Source: a virus. From it: a DNA stretch of 47,977 bases. The notes below the pieces were generated by a model that ran no database searches, was not told the origin of the DNA, and saw only the letters and a program-made list of their open reading frames with translations. Made by a program: the position numbers and the translations under genes. Shown here piece after piece: positions 14,640 through 23,290 of the stretch (positions are counted from its first letter, which is position 1; each line of letters begins with the position of its first letter). The stretch is taken from positions 1 through 47,977 of the IMG/VR virus record IMGVR_UViG_3300042876_000267; one strand, written 5' to 3'.

Positions 14640-15071
14640 CTAGAGCCTTGCGGTGTTCTGGAGCCTGCGCCACTCGCGGGCGAAGAAGGTACCAATGGGC
14701 AGGGCGTCTAGGGCTGGCTTGATCCAGTCGCGTGGAGGGTATGCCTTCCCCGGGATGCCCTGGTAGATGTAGCCCGCGTAGGTGACGCCACCACTGCCGC
14801 CCCACTCGAAACGGATGGTCGTGAGGTTGATGCGGCGGCGACGCTGCGAGCGCAGGAAAGCGCCTGTGTCCACGATGTCGCGGGGGCTGGTGACGGTCTC
14901 CCCGTTGCGGCGGCGCGTCTCACCGGGCCAGGTGTAGCGCTCTGTGCGGATCTCCTCCTTGAGCTGCTGGTCGAGGGCCTTGCCGTAAGCCGTCATGATG
15001 GCAGGCACGCGGCGGATCAGATCCTCGTTGCGGAGGCTGCTCAGCCTAAGGCGCGACTGAACAAAGCTCAT
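14640..15071 (-). CDS. Tail/connector protein (HK97 gp10-like), reversed
   Basis: A 143-residue protein on the minus strand. The pattern PRDIVDTGAFLRSQRR, then FEWGGSGGVTYAGYIYQGIP and YPPRDWIKPALDALP recalls HK97 gp10-type tail-completion proteins (...YA-x-(Y/I)-x-x-G...PRPW-x-x-AL). It overlaps the preceding minus-strand gene by ATGA and converges with the tail tube gene with a 2-nt gap. Its inversion relative to neighbouring late genes is unusual; it needs its own start signal, provided by the 15464-15476 element. Confidence 0.65.
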   Translation of the reverse strand: MSFVQSRLRLSSLRNEDLIRRVPAIMTAYGKALDQQLKEEIRTERYTWPGETRRRNGETVTSPRDIVDTGAFLRSQRRRRINLTTIRFEWGGSGGVTYAGYIYQGIPGKAYPPRDWIKPALDALPIGTFFAREWRRLQNTARL

Positions 15072-15463
15072 CGCTGGCGGTAGCGGATCACGCGCAGCTC
15101 ATCGCCTAGCACGCTGCGGAGGGTGCCGCCGATGAGGCCGGTGTTGCCGAAGCTGCCGCCGATCTCGGAGACCACGCAGGGTTGCGAGGCTTCACCGCCC
15201 CAGGTCAGGGTGCCCCGGATGCCGCGCTTGACGCGAGCATCAACGGCGGCAGGGTTGACGGCATAACCAGCGAGCACGTCCCCGTCTACGTCAACGCCTG
15301 GGAGGTCGTTGGGGGTGAAGGTGCTGCGCTTGAGGTAGAGCTGAACGGTGACAGTTTCGGTCGCGGGGGTGACGTTACCGGTGGCAGGATCTGTAACCGT
15401 GCCAACAGTGGGGACCGTGAAAACGGCCGTGGCATTGGCGATCCCGACGAGTGCGCTGCTCAT
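15068..15463 (-). CDS. Putative head-tail joining protein, reversed
   Basis: A 131-residue beta-rich protein (MSSALVGIANATAVFTVPTV...) with a short C-terminal RYRQR. Paired by ATGA overlap with the gp10-like gene, so probably a head-tail stopper or joining component of the same interface. Its ATG abuts a start-associated element on the minus strand. The functional call rests on size and pairing. Confidence 0.55.
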   Translation of the reverse strand: MSSALVGIANATAVFTVPTVGTVTDPATGNVTPATETVTVQLYLKRSTFTPNDLPGVDVDGDVLAGYAVNPAAVDARVKRGIRGTLTWGGEASQPCVVSEIGGSFGNTGLIGGTLRSVLGDELRVIRYRQR

Positions 15464-15490
15464 GGCTTAAGTTGCCGGGCAAGCTAGGCC
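15464..15490. promoter_or_regulatory. Back-to-back start-associated elements filling a divergent spacer
   Basis: GGCTTAAGTTGCC (15464-15476; minus-strand reading GGCAACTTAAGCC) and GGCAAGCTAGGCC (15478-15490) face away from each other with a single G between them. Each abuts the start codon of its own gene (15463 minus, 15491 plus). There is no other intergenic sequence, so these two copies must serve both genes. Confidence 0.75.
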
Positions 15491-17389
15491 ATGGCGGAAA
15501 CACTCGGTCAGGCAGTGCTGGAGGTTGGGGTCGATGACTCCAGGCTCCGCGCTGGGCTGGCGGGCGTAGAGGGGCAGGTCAGAAGGACGAGCAGTGTCAT
15601 CGGTGAGCTGGGCGGGCTGATTGCTGGAGTCGGCGCTATCACGGCTTTCGGGGGGCTCATCAATGCTGCCTCTGAGCTTGAGAGCATCACCCGGAAGCTG
15701 GCGAATACGTTGGGCGATCAGGGCGCACAGCAGGCGCTGGGCTTCACGCGGGAGCTATCTGACCGGCTGGGGCTGAGCTTCACGGTCCTGTCCGATTCGT
15801 TCGCGGGCTTCACGGCGGCAGCATCGGCGGCGAACATCCCACTGCAGGAGCAGCAGGGCCTATTTGAGGCGGTGAGCACGTCGGCGCAGCGGCTGGGGCT
15901 GAGCAATGACGCGATCAACGGCAGCCTGCTGGCGCTGCAGCAGGTGGCGGCCAAGGGCACCGTGCAGATGGAGGAACTGCGGGGGCAGCTCGGGGAACGG
16001 CTGCCGACCGCGTTTGCCGCCACCGCCAGGGGCCTCGGGGTTAGCAACAAGGAGCTAATCAAGCTAGTTGAATCGGGGCAGCTCACCGCCGAGCAATTTT
16101 TCCCGGCGTTGACAAAAGGACTTACTGAGCTGAACGGAGCCGGGCCCGCTGGAGTGCCGACGGCAGCGCAGAACTTTGCATCCTTGCAAAATGTTTTACG
16201 AAACCTGCAGGCGGACTTTGGCAAAGAGTTCTTGCCTGGTGTCGTTGGGGCAACGCAAAAGCTGGCAGAGTTCTTGCAAGGATTCAGCACCAGCCAACGC
16301 GCCGCAGATCTAAGCGGAGCGTTTGGATTTGACCCCACGCAAGCCCAGCAGCTTGTAGGGCAGCTTGACTTTGTAGAAAAGAAGTTTGGGGTAACCAGAG
16401 AGCAGTCTAAAAACATCGTTAGCGATGCGCTGAAAATTATCAGTGATTCGCGTGGAGAGTTTGACCCTCTGCTTAACAGCTTTGGGCAGCTCACACTCAC
16501 TGGCGACGAATACGCCAAAGTCTTGGGCATTATTGAAGAACGAACCAAGAGCTTCACTGCGGAAACCAGAGCAGCCGCTAAGGCGCTCCAAGACAAGATC
16601 GCGTTAGACCGAGTTGAGCAGGCTATTGCAAACCGACAGTTTTTGCAGCGAAAGGCTGAGCGGTCAACGATTGCCCCAGCACGGCAAGAGCTTAGATTTG
16701 CAAGGGAAGCGTTGGGGCTTGAAGGTGAGCGGCTACGCGCTCTTCGACAGCGTCAAGAAATAGAAAAGCTACAACGAACAGAAAGAGAGGCCAGGGAGAA
16801 GTTTCAAGAGCTAGGAGGGCAGGCTGCTGTTGCAAAAGGCTCTGAAAAGGCAATTCAGGCAGACGCAGCTCTACAAGCTGCCGGGATCAACGTGCGGACG
16901 GAGATCGTCAAGGGCGCGGACGCCCTACGACGTGCCGCCAAGGAGGGCGCAGAGTCCTTCTTGGGTGCCGCCAGAAGCTTGGAGGGCGCACAGCGTGGCT
17001 TTGCAACTGCTGTGGCTGGAAACTCCGAGTTCGCGTCGCCCTTTGCTCTGCGTCGTTCTCGCGCCACGCTTGAGGACAGGGTCTTACGCAATGCACAAAG
17101 CGGTCTGATTGACGTGCGTTCCTTCCGGCAGTTTGGGGCGAGCGTGTCCCCAGACGCCAGTGACATCGGGCTCGGCCGCGTCTCTTTAGAAAATCTTGCG
17201 AAGCTGGATCAGGCCACGTCTCAGATTGTCGATGCCGAAACAGGCATCCAAGAAGCAAAGCAAGCGATCCGGGATCTCAACGCAACCATGGGCACCGTCA
17301 ACAAAGCTCTGGAGCTGGTGGCCCAGCGTGAATCCAACCTGAACATCCTTGTCCCGGTTGGCGCCACAAGGAGCATCTACTTGCCATGA
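15491..17389 (+). CDS. Tail tape measure protein
   Basis: A 632-residue protein with the N-terminal tape-measure domain: GQAVLEVGVDDSRLRAGLAG, a hydrophobic Gly-rich segment (GELGGLIAGVGAITAFGGLI), then the helical AA-x-x-LQ...QVAAKGTVQMEELRGQLGER pattern typical of siphovirus tape measures. At about 1.5 angstroms per residue it implies a tail near 95 nm. Codons in about 16.1-17.1 kb are visibly more AT-rich than the flanks, suggesting a recent exchange of the central segment. It overlaps the next gene by ATGA. Confidence 0.85.
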   Translation: MAETLGQAVLEVGVDDSRLRAGLAGVEGQVRRTSSVIGELGGLIAGVGAITAFGGLINAASELESITRKLANTLGDQGAQQALGFTRELSDRLGLSFTVLSDSFAGFTAAASAANIPLQEQQGLFEAVSTSAQRLGLSNDAINGSLLALQQVAAKGTVQMEELRGQLGERLPTAFAATARGLGVSNKELIKLVESGQLTAEQFFPALTKGLTELNGAGPAGVPTAAQNFASLQNVLRNLQADFGKEFLPGVVGATQKLAEFLQGFSTSQRAADLSGAFGFDPTQAQQLVGQLDFVEKKFGVTREQSKNIVSDALKIISDSRGEFDPLLNSFGQLTLTGDEYAKVLGIIEERTKSFTAETRAAAKALQDKIALDRVEQAIANRQFLQRKAERSTIAPARQELRFAREALGLEGERLRALRQRQEIEKLQRTEREAREKFQELGGQAAVAKGSEKAIQADAALQAAGINVRTEIVKGADALRRAAKEGAESFLGAARSLEGAQRGFATAVAGNSEFASPFALRRSRATLEDRVLRNAQSGLIDVRSFRQFGASVSPDASDIGLGRVSLENLAKLDQATSQIVDAETGIQEAKQAIRDLNATMGTVNKALELVAQRESNLNILVPVGATRSIYLP

Positions 17390-18132
17390 CGCTCACCATC
17401 GGCGCGTTCTCCACCAATGCCCTGACGGCACAGCCCTTCGGCTATGAGGGCGACGCCCGCCAGGGGCTGACTGCCCGTAAGTGGACCATCTCGGGCCTCG
17501 TGACCAAGGCGCAATGGACAGCGTTGATCAGCGTCTATGAGACGTGGCGCAACAGCAGGATCACAGATGCCGACACCCTGCTTTCGGGCAGCACCGGCAG
17601 CACGGTGCTGTTCAGCGGGACGGGCTTTGGCCAGACCTGGACGGACGTTGCCTGCTGGTTCACCGCGGCCCCCAGCGCCACACCCGCTGGTGTCTACCTC
17701 GACGCCACTTGCGAGATCGTGGACGCCACGCAGGCGCTGGCGGTGCTGCTGCGGGAGCAGGAGAAGCAGCGGCAGAACAGTGAGGCGACCATCCCCACGT
17801 TCTCCACCATCACGCTGGGGAGCGTCACGGTGACGCCCCTGGAGCCCCCTGACGGCTACGCGGACAGCCCCCAGCCTCAGCTATCCGCAGGAGGGCGCCA
17901 CTACTTCACCGGGCCTCTGGGGGCCACGGCCACCCGCCGCGTTCGTGCCCACGTCAACGCCACGGACTACGCCAGCCTCCGCTCATGGTTCGAGACGCAG
18001 GTAGCCACCCGCCCGGCGTCCGGCGTCTGGTATCCGATCAACTTTCCAACCCCCACCGCTGAGGTAATCATCACCGGGGGCGCGAAGTCCACCCGCTACA
18101 CGGTGGAAATTGAGCTGGTGTTCACCCGATGA
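17386..18132 (+). CDS. Distal/minor tail protein
   Basis: A 248-residue beta-rich protein between tape measure and tail hub (ATGA overlaps both sides), the position of the distal tail protein. Two similar halves can be seen: each ends in a strand pair after a W-containing turn (QWTALISVYETW, and YASLRSWFETQVATRP...VWYPINF). It likely forms the ring joining tail tube to hub. No precise family named. Confidence 0.65.
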   Translation: MTLTIGAFSTNALTAQPFGYEGDARQGLTARKWTISGLVTKAQWTALISVYETWRNSRITDADTLLSGSTGSTVLFSGTGFGQTWTDVACWFTAAPSATPAGVYLDATCEIVDATQALAVLLREQEKQRQNSEATIPTFSTITLGSVTVTPLEPPDGYADSPQPQLSAGGRHYFTGPLGATATRRVRAHVNATDYASLRSWFETQVATRPASGVWYPINFPTPTAEVIITGGAKSTRYTVEIELVFTR

Positions 18133-21100
18133 CCACCTACCTGCCGTATAGGGCCAATGTGTTCTGCAGCCTTGGCCACGTCATTGATGGCCAGTTTGCA
18201 GATTCCTACCTGCAGCAAGCTGGGCTGATCTTCTGCCGGGGCAGCGTGCGCCTGGCCGGCATCGTGCGGCCTGATGTGGGCACGGTGGTGAGCTTTGCCT
18301 ACACGCGGGACAACGTGACGGCAGCAAGGATCCCAAGGGTGCTGCGGGTGCTGAGCAGCTTTGCGGATCCCTTCACGAACATCACCACAGTGCAGCTCGG
18401 GTGCAAGCTGACGCTGCTGCAGGAAAACCGCGAACCAGAGGAACGGGTCACCCCGGAAGACAGCAATCCAAGTCTGCCCAGCAACTGGAAGGACTACATC
18501 GCGGCACCCGTCACGGCCCTATCCGTTGCAACGAAGTGCCTCGGCAAGCTGGGCATCACGGCAGCAGCCTCGATCCCCCTTGGCAACCGCTACACGCGGG
18601 ACTTTATCGACCTCTCTGACGGCTACGTGGCGGTGCTAGGAAAGCTGCTGGAATCGGAAAACCTTGTCGGCTGGCTGAATGACAACGAACAGCTAGCGGT
18701 CCGCAGTCTGGTCGGGCCAGACATGGCACTTGGGCCGGTGCTCAACAACACCAACGTGTTTACGCTGTCGCCCATTGGCGTGGGGAGCCTGCCAGGCGAG
18801 GCCGTGACGGTTAGCTATTCGCCTATGCGGCTGAGGGACTTCTCTATCACCATCGGGGTGTCCGAAACGCTTGGCGACCGTAGTGGCTGGAATGGGTCGG
18901 TCACCTATGGCTTCCCGGTTTCCTACTCGATTGCCTACAGCCAAGGCGGGACGCCTCAGACGTTCACGGGCTCCTACGTGCCCGTCCAACAGACGCGAAG
19001 CGACTTCTCAGGCGGTCTGATGGTTCGCTCGATAACGAGCACCAGCAAGCCCTACGCGGCGGCTGCGGGGAAGTATGCAAGCCAGGCGCTGACCATTGGC
19101 CTGTCGGTCCCCACCACCCCGGTAGCCAGCCGCACAATCACGGTCAACCGCTACGACTTTAACGGGCGGGTGGTGGAATCCACCGTGACTGAGACGCAGA
19201 GCCTTGTGGAGTTTGCGGGGAATCTGGATCTGACCTTTGTATTCTCTGAGTTAGATTTTGTTTCGATTCCTTCTGGCGGGAATGTCGTCACCCAGCGCAC
19301 CGTCACCCAGTACCTGTATAACCGCGATTCTGTGCGGCGGGAGGTGCATCGGTACGTTAACTGGGGCCTGCAGCAAACTGGGCAACAAGCTGTTAATGAG
19401 GGGCGATCTGCCTTCACTAACGCTGCTGAGGTTTCGGACTATATCAATCTGCTGCTAGGGGAGCCTGCCTATGTCGGCACAGAGGTGAGCATCTCTGATG
19501 CAGGTCCGCAAGTGCAGCAGATCCCAGGACCTGCTGCCTTGGTGTCTCAGGTGTATGCGGACGGCGAAAGCCGCCGTGAGGTGGTGACAGAGCTGGCCTA
19601 TGTGTTTGGTGGCAGCAATGCCCAGCGAGTGGTCAACTTCACCCTGCCTTATACCGGGGATGACTACTTCAACTTGAGCGGGTCGGTTTGGCTGCCGTTC
19701 AGCTTTCGTGAGCGTTCTGCTGTCATTGCTCGGAATTACGGGCGCGTACAGAACAGGCTGCGGCTGGGCAACTCGCAAGGAGTGAGCCTGCAGATCCCTG
19801 TGGAGCTGATGCCCACCAAACCCTTTGATGCGCTTTATTTGCAGGCCGGTGGCCTTACGGGTCAGTATCGGGCCAACGGGATGAGCTGGACGTTTGACCA
19901 AAATGGCATCGTCGGGCAGATTGATGCGCTGTTCTGGCTGGCCATTGGGCAGGATACATCGCCGGGGCCAATTTGGTTCCCCATGGCGCCAGGGGTGACG
20001 GCACTGCCTACCACACCGGGGCCAACGATCAATACGACGCCAGCGCCTGCGAATAGTGCGACGCTGCCGGGCGGGTGGGATCCGAGTGACCCGGATCTGG
20101 ATGAACTATTTGAGACGACGCTGCCCACCGATGAGCCCCCGGTGTTTCCGGTGGAACTTGACGTAGAGACTGGGCTAGAGCCGTTCGCAGAGACGGTCAA
20201 CGTGGACGCGGTCACGCGGGCCGTCTTTGAGATTGAGAGTTTTGACTACAGCCTGACGCCCCAAGAGGCGGACATGGATCTGGTGACGCGGGCCGTGTTT
20301 GAGGTGGGCGAGATTGCCCTTGTCAGTGCCCCGCGTGTTGACCTGCGGCTGACCCCTCAGGTGCCGTTCGTGTATGCGCCGACGCTGGTAATTGCGCCAC
20401 GGGCGGACTTCAGGCTTGTGCCGAGGGTGCCGGATGTCAGGGGGGCAGCCTACGTCAGGGGGCCACGGGCAGACTTGCGGCTGGTGCCGAGGGTGCCCGT
20501 TGTGGGGGCGCAGGGGCTTGTGGTGGCGCCTCGCGCGGACTTCAGGTTGGTGCCGCAGGTGCCAACCGTTAGAGGTGCTTTTGATCCACTGAGTCTTTCC
20601 CCCGTCGCCTGGTGGGATGCCAGCGATGCAAGCACCGTTACGACCTCAGGCGGTGCCATTACCGACTGGGCAGACAAGAGTGGCAACGGTTGGACGCTAT
20701 CGCAGGCCACATCCAGCCAGCGGCCAACATATGACACGGCTGCAATAAACGGCTTGAACGCTGCCCTATGGCCTTCTGCTAATAACGATGATTTCCTGCA
20801 ATCTGCTTCTGCAACGTTCACAACAGCAGAGTTCTACATTGTAGCCAAGTTTGCCAACAGCGACTTTAACAACTTTGAGTCAACGCTTAACCCTAACAGC
20901 TCTGCAGAAGGCTGGACAACTGGCAGCGGTTCTGGCGGTGGCTTGTTCTTTAACACTACAATGGATGTGTATTTGAACGGCAATAACGGGACCAGTCGCA
21001 AGCTCGACATGAGAACGGAAATGTCTAGCACCTGTCTATTTAGGTTTGTGCCTACGACCACGCGGGAATCCACAACGGGCGTCGTGATGGGCACAGACCG

Positions 21101-21230
21101 TAACAACGCTTCTCTGGGGCGCGGCTGGAATGGTCACATTTGCGAAGCTATCGTCCTGTCATCTGTGCTTAGCAGTGACGACAGAGGTTTGACAGAGACT
21201 TATCTTATGGACAAGTGGGGCATAACATAG
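18129..21230 (+). CDS. Tail hub/tip protein with 22-residue repeats and lectin-like C-terminus
   Basis: A 1033-residue protein. Residues 1-610 form the hub-like part (baseplate hub/tail-associated type, with DFIDLSDGYVAVLGKLLESE and later TYR-rich beta sequence). Residues 625-730 are a Pro/Asp-rich linker. Residues 734-821 are four exact-length 22-residue repeats (consensus APRADFRLVPRVPxVRGA). Residues 825-1033 look like a LamG/concanavalin-type jelly roll (SPVAWWDASDASTVTTSGGA, SGNGWTLSQ), a likely receptor-binding tip. It probably determines host binding together with the fibres downstream. Confidence 0.75.
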   Translation: MTTYLPYRANVFCSLGHVIDGQFADSYLQQAGLIFCRGSVRLAGIVRPDVGTVVSFAYTRDNVTAARIPRVLRVLSSFADPFTNITTVQLGCKLTLLQENREPEERVTPEDSNPSLPSNWKDYIAAPVTALSVATKCLGKLGITAAASIPLGNRYTRDFIDLSDGYVAVLGKLLESENLVGWLNDNEQLAVRSLVGPDMALGPVLNNTNVFTLSPIGVGSLPGEAVTVSYSPMRLRDFSITIGVSETLGDRSGWNGSVTYGFPVSYSIAYSQGGTPQTFTGSYVPVQQTRSDFSGGLMVRSITSTSKPYAAAAGKYASQALTIGLSVPTTPVASRTITVNRYDFNGRVVESTVTETQSLVEFAGNLDLTFVFSELDFVSIPSGGNVVTQRTVTQYLYNRDSVRREVHRYVNWGLQQTGQQAVNEGRSAFTNAAEVSDYINLLLGEPAYVGTEVSISDAGPQVQQIPGPAALVSQVYADGESRREVVTELAYVFGGSNAQRVVNFTLPYTGDDYFNLSGSVWLPFSFRERSAVIARNYGRVQNRLRLGNSQGVSLQIPVELMPTKPFDALYLQAGGLTGQYRANGMSWTFDQNGIVGQIDALFWLAIGQDTSPGPIWFPMAPGVTALPTTPGPTINTTPAPANSATLPGGWDPSDPDLDELFETTLPTDEPPVFPVELDVETGLEPFAETVNVDAVTRAVFEIESFDYSLTPQEADMDLVTRAVFEVGEIALVSAPRVDLRLTPQVPFVYAPTLVIAPRADFRLVPRVPDVRGAAYVRGPRADLRLVPRVPVVGAQGLVVAPRADFRLVPQVPTVRGAFDPLSLSPVAWWDASDASTVTTSGGAITDWADKSGNGWTLSQATSSQRPTYDTAAINGLNAALWPSANNDDFLQSASATFTTAEFYIVAKFANSDFNNFESTLNPNSSAEGWTTGSGSGGGLFFNTTMDVYLNGNNGTSRKLDMRTEMSSTCLFRFVPTTTRESTTGVVMGTDRNNASLGRGWNGHICEAIVLSSVLSSDDRGLTETYLMDKWGIT
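20328..20591 (+). repeat. Four 66-bp tandem coding repeats in tail hub gene
   Basis: Units begin at 20328, 20394, 20460 and 20526, each exactly 66 bp (22 codons), starting Ala/Gly-Pro-Arg and containing D-(F/L)-RL-(V/T)-P-(R/Q)-VP. Likely a stalk that sets the reach of the lectin-like tip; copy number could vary by recombination. Confidence 0.85.
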
Positions 21231-21264
21231 CCCGTAGCTTGACCAGTCCTACCGCGCTCTAACC

Positions 21265-21696
21265 ATGACCGTCCTCACCGTCTACAACCACACCACCCGA
21301 CTGATTCGCGCCGGGCTGGTCACCCCCTCCAGCACGCTGATCTGCAACTTGTATAGCGTGCTGCCGACTAACGCCACTGCCACCACCAAGACGGCGGCAG
21401 AGTCTGGCGCTACGCAGATTGCCACGGCCAACGGCTACGTACAGAACGCCAAGACCATCACCAGCCTGGCGGCCACCACGGTTACCACCAACGATGCCCA
21501 GTTCGCTGGTGCTCAGATCCTGTGGACGGCCAGCGGGGGCGCCATTGAGGCAGCGTTCGCCATGATCTACGTGGACAGCCTGACTGATGATCCGCCGCTT
21601 TATCGCTACGACTTTGAGGGGACGATCACGGCGCCCAACGGCATCCCGTTTGTGATCGACTTTCCCAACGGCATTGACCTGCTGGAGCGGATTTGA
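21265..21696 (+). CDS. Virion/tail-associated protein, unknown
   Basis: A 143-residue beta-rich, Thr/Ala-rich protein (MTVLTVYNHTTRLIRAGLVT...) with C-terminal GTITAPNGIPFVIDFPNGID. It shares length, style and the NGY segment with the next gene, so the two may be diverged duplicates. It follows the tail hub, so a tail-tip accessory is likely. No family recognised. Confidence 0.65.
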   Translation: MTVLTVYNHTTRLIRAGLVTPSSTLICNLYSVLPTNATATTKTAAESGATQIATANGYVQNAKTITSLAATTVTTNDAQFAGAQILWTASGGAIEAAFAMIYVDSLTDDPPLYRYDFEGTITAPNGIPFVIDFPNGIDLLERI

Positions 21697-21698
21697 TC

Positions 21699-21711
21699 GG
21701 CAAGCTAGGCC
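21699..21711 (+). promoter_or_regulatory. Start-associated element (GGCAAGCTAGGCC)
   Basis: Exact consensus, 15 nt before the GTG start at 21727, the same spacing as the 4635 and 13864 copies. It supports the GTG as the true start. Confidence 0.7.
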
Positions 21712-21726
21712 ACTGGATAGTCTCTT

Positions 21727-22137
21727 GTGGCCGACACGATCACTATTAGCCAGGCGTGGCTAAAGCGCAAGGCAGACCTCGCCTATGACGGCAAGACCTA
21801 CCGTGTGTTTCTGGTCAACAACACGACCAGCCTCACGGCTGAGAGCACGGCGTCGGCATGGCTGGCGGCAGAGCTGGCCAGCGCCAACGGCTACGCAGCC
21901 GTGACAGGGACGATCACGACTGGCAGCGGCGCCTGGAACGCAACAAATGGGCGGTATGAGTTCCCGCCGATTATTGCGGTGTTCACCGGGGCCAGCGCAG
22001 GCTTCACCTACAACACGGTGGTGGTCAGGATTGGCACAGAAACTTCCGTAGTGGGGATCCTTGAAGAGGATCCGGCTATCACGCTCCTGGCGGGCCAACC
22101 CAAGTCATACCGCATCGTGCTGGGCAGCGACGACTGA
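21727..22137 (+). CDS. Virion/tail-associated protein, GTG start
   Basis: A 136-residue protein (MADTITISQAWLKRKADLAY...) with YRVFLVNNTTSLTAESTASA and a final PKSYRIVLGSDD. Similar in size and layout to the preceding gene. Start GTG is supported by the element 15 nt upstream. The stop overlaps the next ATG (TGATG). Confidence 0.65.
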   Translation: MADTITISQAWLKRKADLAYDGKTYRVFLVNNTTSLTAESTASAWLAAELASANGYAAVTGTITTGSGAWNATNGRYEFPPIIAVFTGASAGFTYNTVVVRIGTETSVVGILEEDPAITLLAGQPKSYRIVLGSDD

Positions 22138-23135
22138 TGCCTGCACGCATCACGGTCAAGGCTGAGCTGCAGAGCTTGTTGAACAAGTCGCAGGCGCTGA
22201 CAGATGCCAACAGGCTGCAGCAGCTTGAGACGGAAAGGCGACGGCGTGAGGAAGTGGCGCAGCTTGCGGCAAAACGGCGGAAGGAGCAGGAGGAGGCACG
22301 GCGGCGGAAGGAGCCGGAGGATCGTGCCGGGCGCAACAGGCGCACGGCTGCGATGGGTCAACTCAGAACGGTGACCGTAGGCAGGGGCTATACCTTCAAT
22401 GGTCCCGGCGTTTCCTATGCTTGGTCTGGCGACGGTTTGCAGCGTCATGAGTTTAGCCCAAATGCGTTTAACCCATTCGTTTTTCCGATTGGTGGCGACC
22501 GAGCAATCTTTTCTGACATTACAAATAACGTTGCCGTGTATGTAGACAACACGTCGCTTCGCATCGTTACGCAGCCGCCAACGCTTACGGACACTTTGAC
22601 TTCTGCTTATCGCGTAGACTTTGGCTGGGCCATACGCCAGACCGACCCATCAGAAAACTACGACCAGATTTCTACGCCGTCCGTGTTCTTTAACGTTCCG
22701 GCACTTTACCCAGGTCTGCACCCCCCGCCGCCAGTGGACAACACGGCCTATTCGGTGATGCGGCCCTTGGTGGAGCCTATTGCTCCCGGCCTTAAAGAAG
22801 TGCTGATCGTTACAAATGACAGTTCCAACGGTTTTGTCAACAATGGCGAGTTTCTGAGTGTTGTGAGCAAGACGGGCTATGAATGGAACGCGCCAGACCC
22901 TGCTGATGATGAATCGCCAAATGCCCCGCTAACAGATCCCCGATGGCGACGGATTGGCGTGAAGCCGCCGCCGCCGTCCTTTGTGCCCATCATCCCAAGC
23001 GTCCCAACATCACAGACAGACATTGGCCCTAGTGCGACGTACTTCTGGGACTGGGGAAAGCCGTCATATTGCTATCAGCAACTAATCGCCCTAGGCTTCC
23101 TGCCTGAGGATTTGGCACCGCTGCCACCGCCATGA
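22137..23135 (+). CDS. Tail-region protein with N-terminal coiled coil
   Basis: A 332-residue protein. Residues 10-65 are a highly charged helix (LLNKSQALTDANRLQQLETE, then RRRREEVAQLAAKRRKEQEE) likely to form a coiled coil. Residues 75-300 are beta-rich with many aromatic residues, and the end is Pro-rich. The helix resembles the small protein encoded immediately downstream. A tail-tip or adsorption accessory is inferred from position. Confidence 0.65.
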   Translation: MPARITVKAELQSLLNKSQALTDANRLQQLETERRRREEVAQLAAKRRKEQEEARRRKEPEDRAGRNRRTAAMGQLRTVTVGRGYTFNGPGVSYAWSGDGLQRHEFSPNAFNPFVFPIGGDRAIFSDITNNVAVYVDNTSLRIVTQPPTLTDTLTSAYRVDFGWAIRQTDPSENYDQISTPSVFFNVPALYPGLHPPPPVDNTAYSVMRPLVEPIAPGLKEVLIVTNDSSNGFVNNGEFLSVVSKTGYEWNAPDPADDESPNAPLTDPRWRRIGVKPPPPSFVPIIPSVPTSQTDIGPSATYFWDWGKPSYCYQQLIALGFLPEDLAPLPPP

Positions 23136-23290
23136 CGGACACCATCCTCCAGAACGATGCAGCCTTGCTTGACCTGTTGAACCGTGCCGATGCGGTTCAG
23201 CAAGCGAACAGGCTAAGCCAACTGCGACGCGAACAGGAACGGCGTACGCTGGAGCGCATTGAGCGCACCCCTGTCAATGACGCTGTATAA
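23132..23290 (+). CDS. Small helical protein resembling the preceding coiled coil (52 aa)
   Basis: ATG to TAA gives MTDTILQNDAALLDLLNRAD..., with LLNRADAVQQANRLSQLRRE closely matching LLNKSQALTDANRLQQLETE of the gene before. It overlaps that gene by ATGA and the tail chaperone start by 14 nt. It looks like a partial duplication of the coiled-coil region kept as a separate small gene. Confidence 0.6.
   Translation: MTDTILQNDAALLDLLNRADAVQQANRLSQLRREQERRTLERIERTPVNDAV

Noticed and set aside
16070-16080. CAAGCTAGTTG in the tape measure as an element copy
   Set aside because: Internal to a gene with no nearby start; chance partial match.
15718-16596. Minus-strand frame of 292 codons inside the tape measure
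   Set aside because: Ser/Pro/Cys-rich antisense translation; the plus-strand protein is a clear tape measure.
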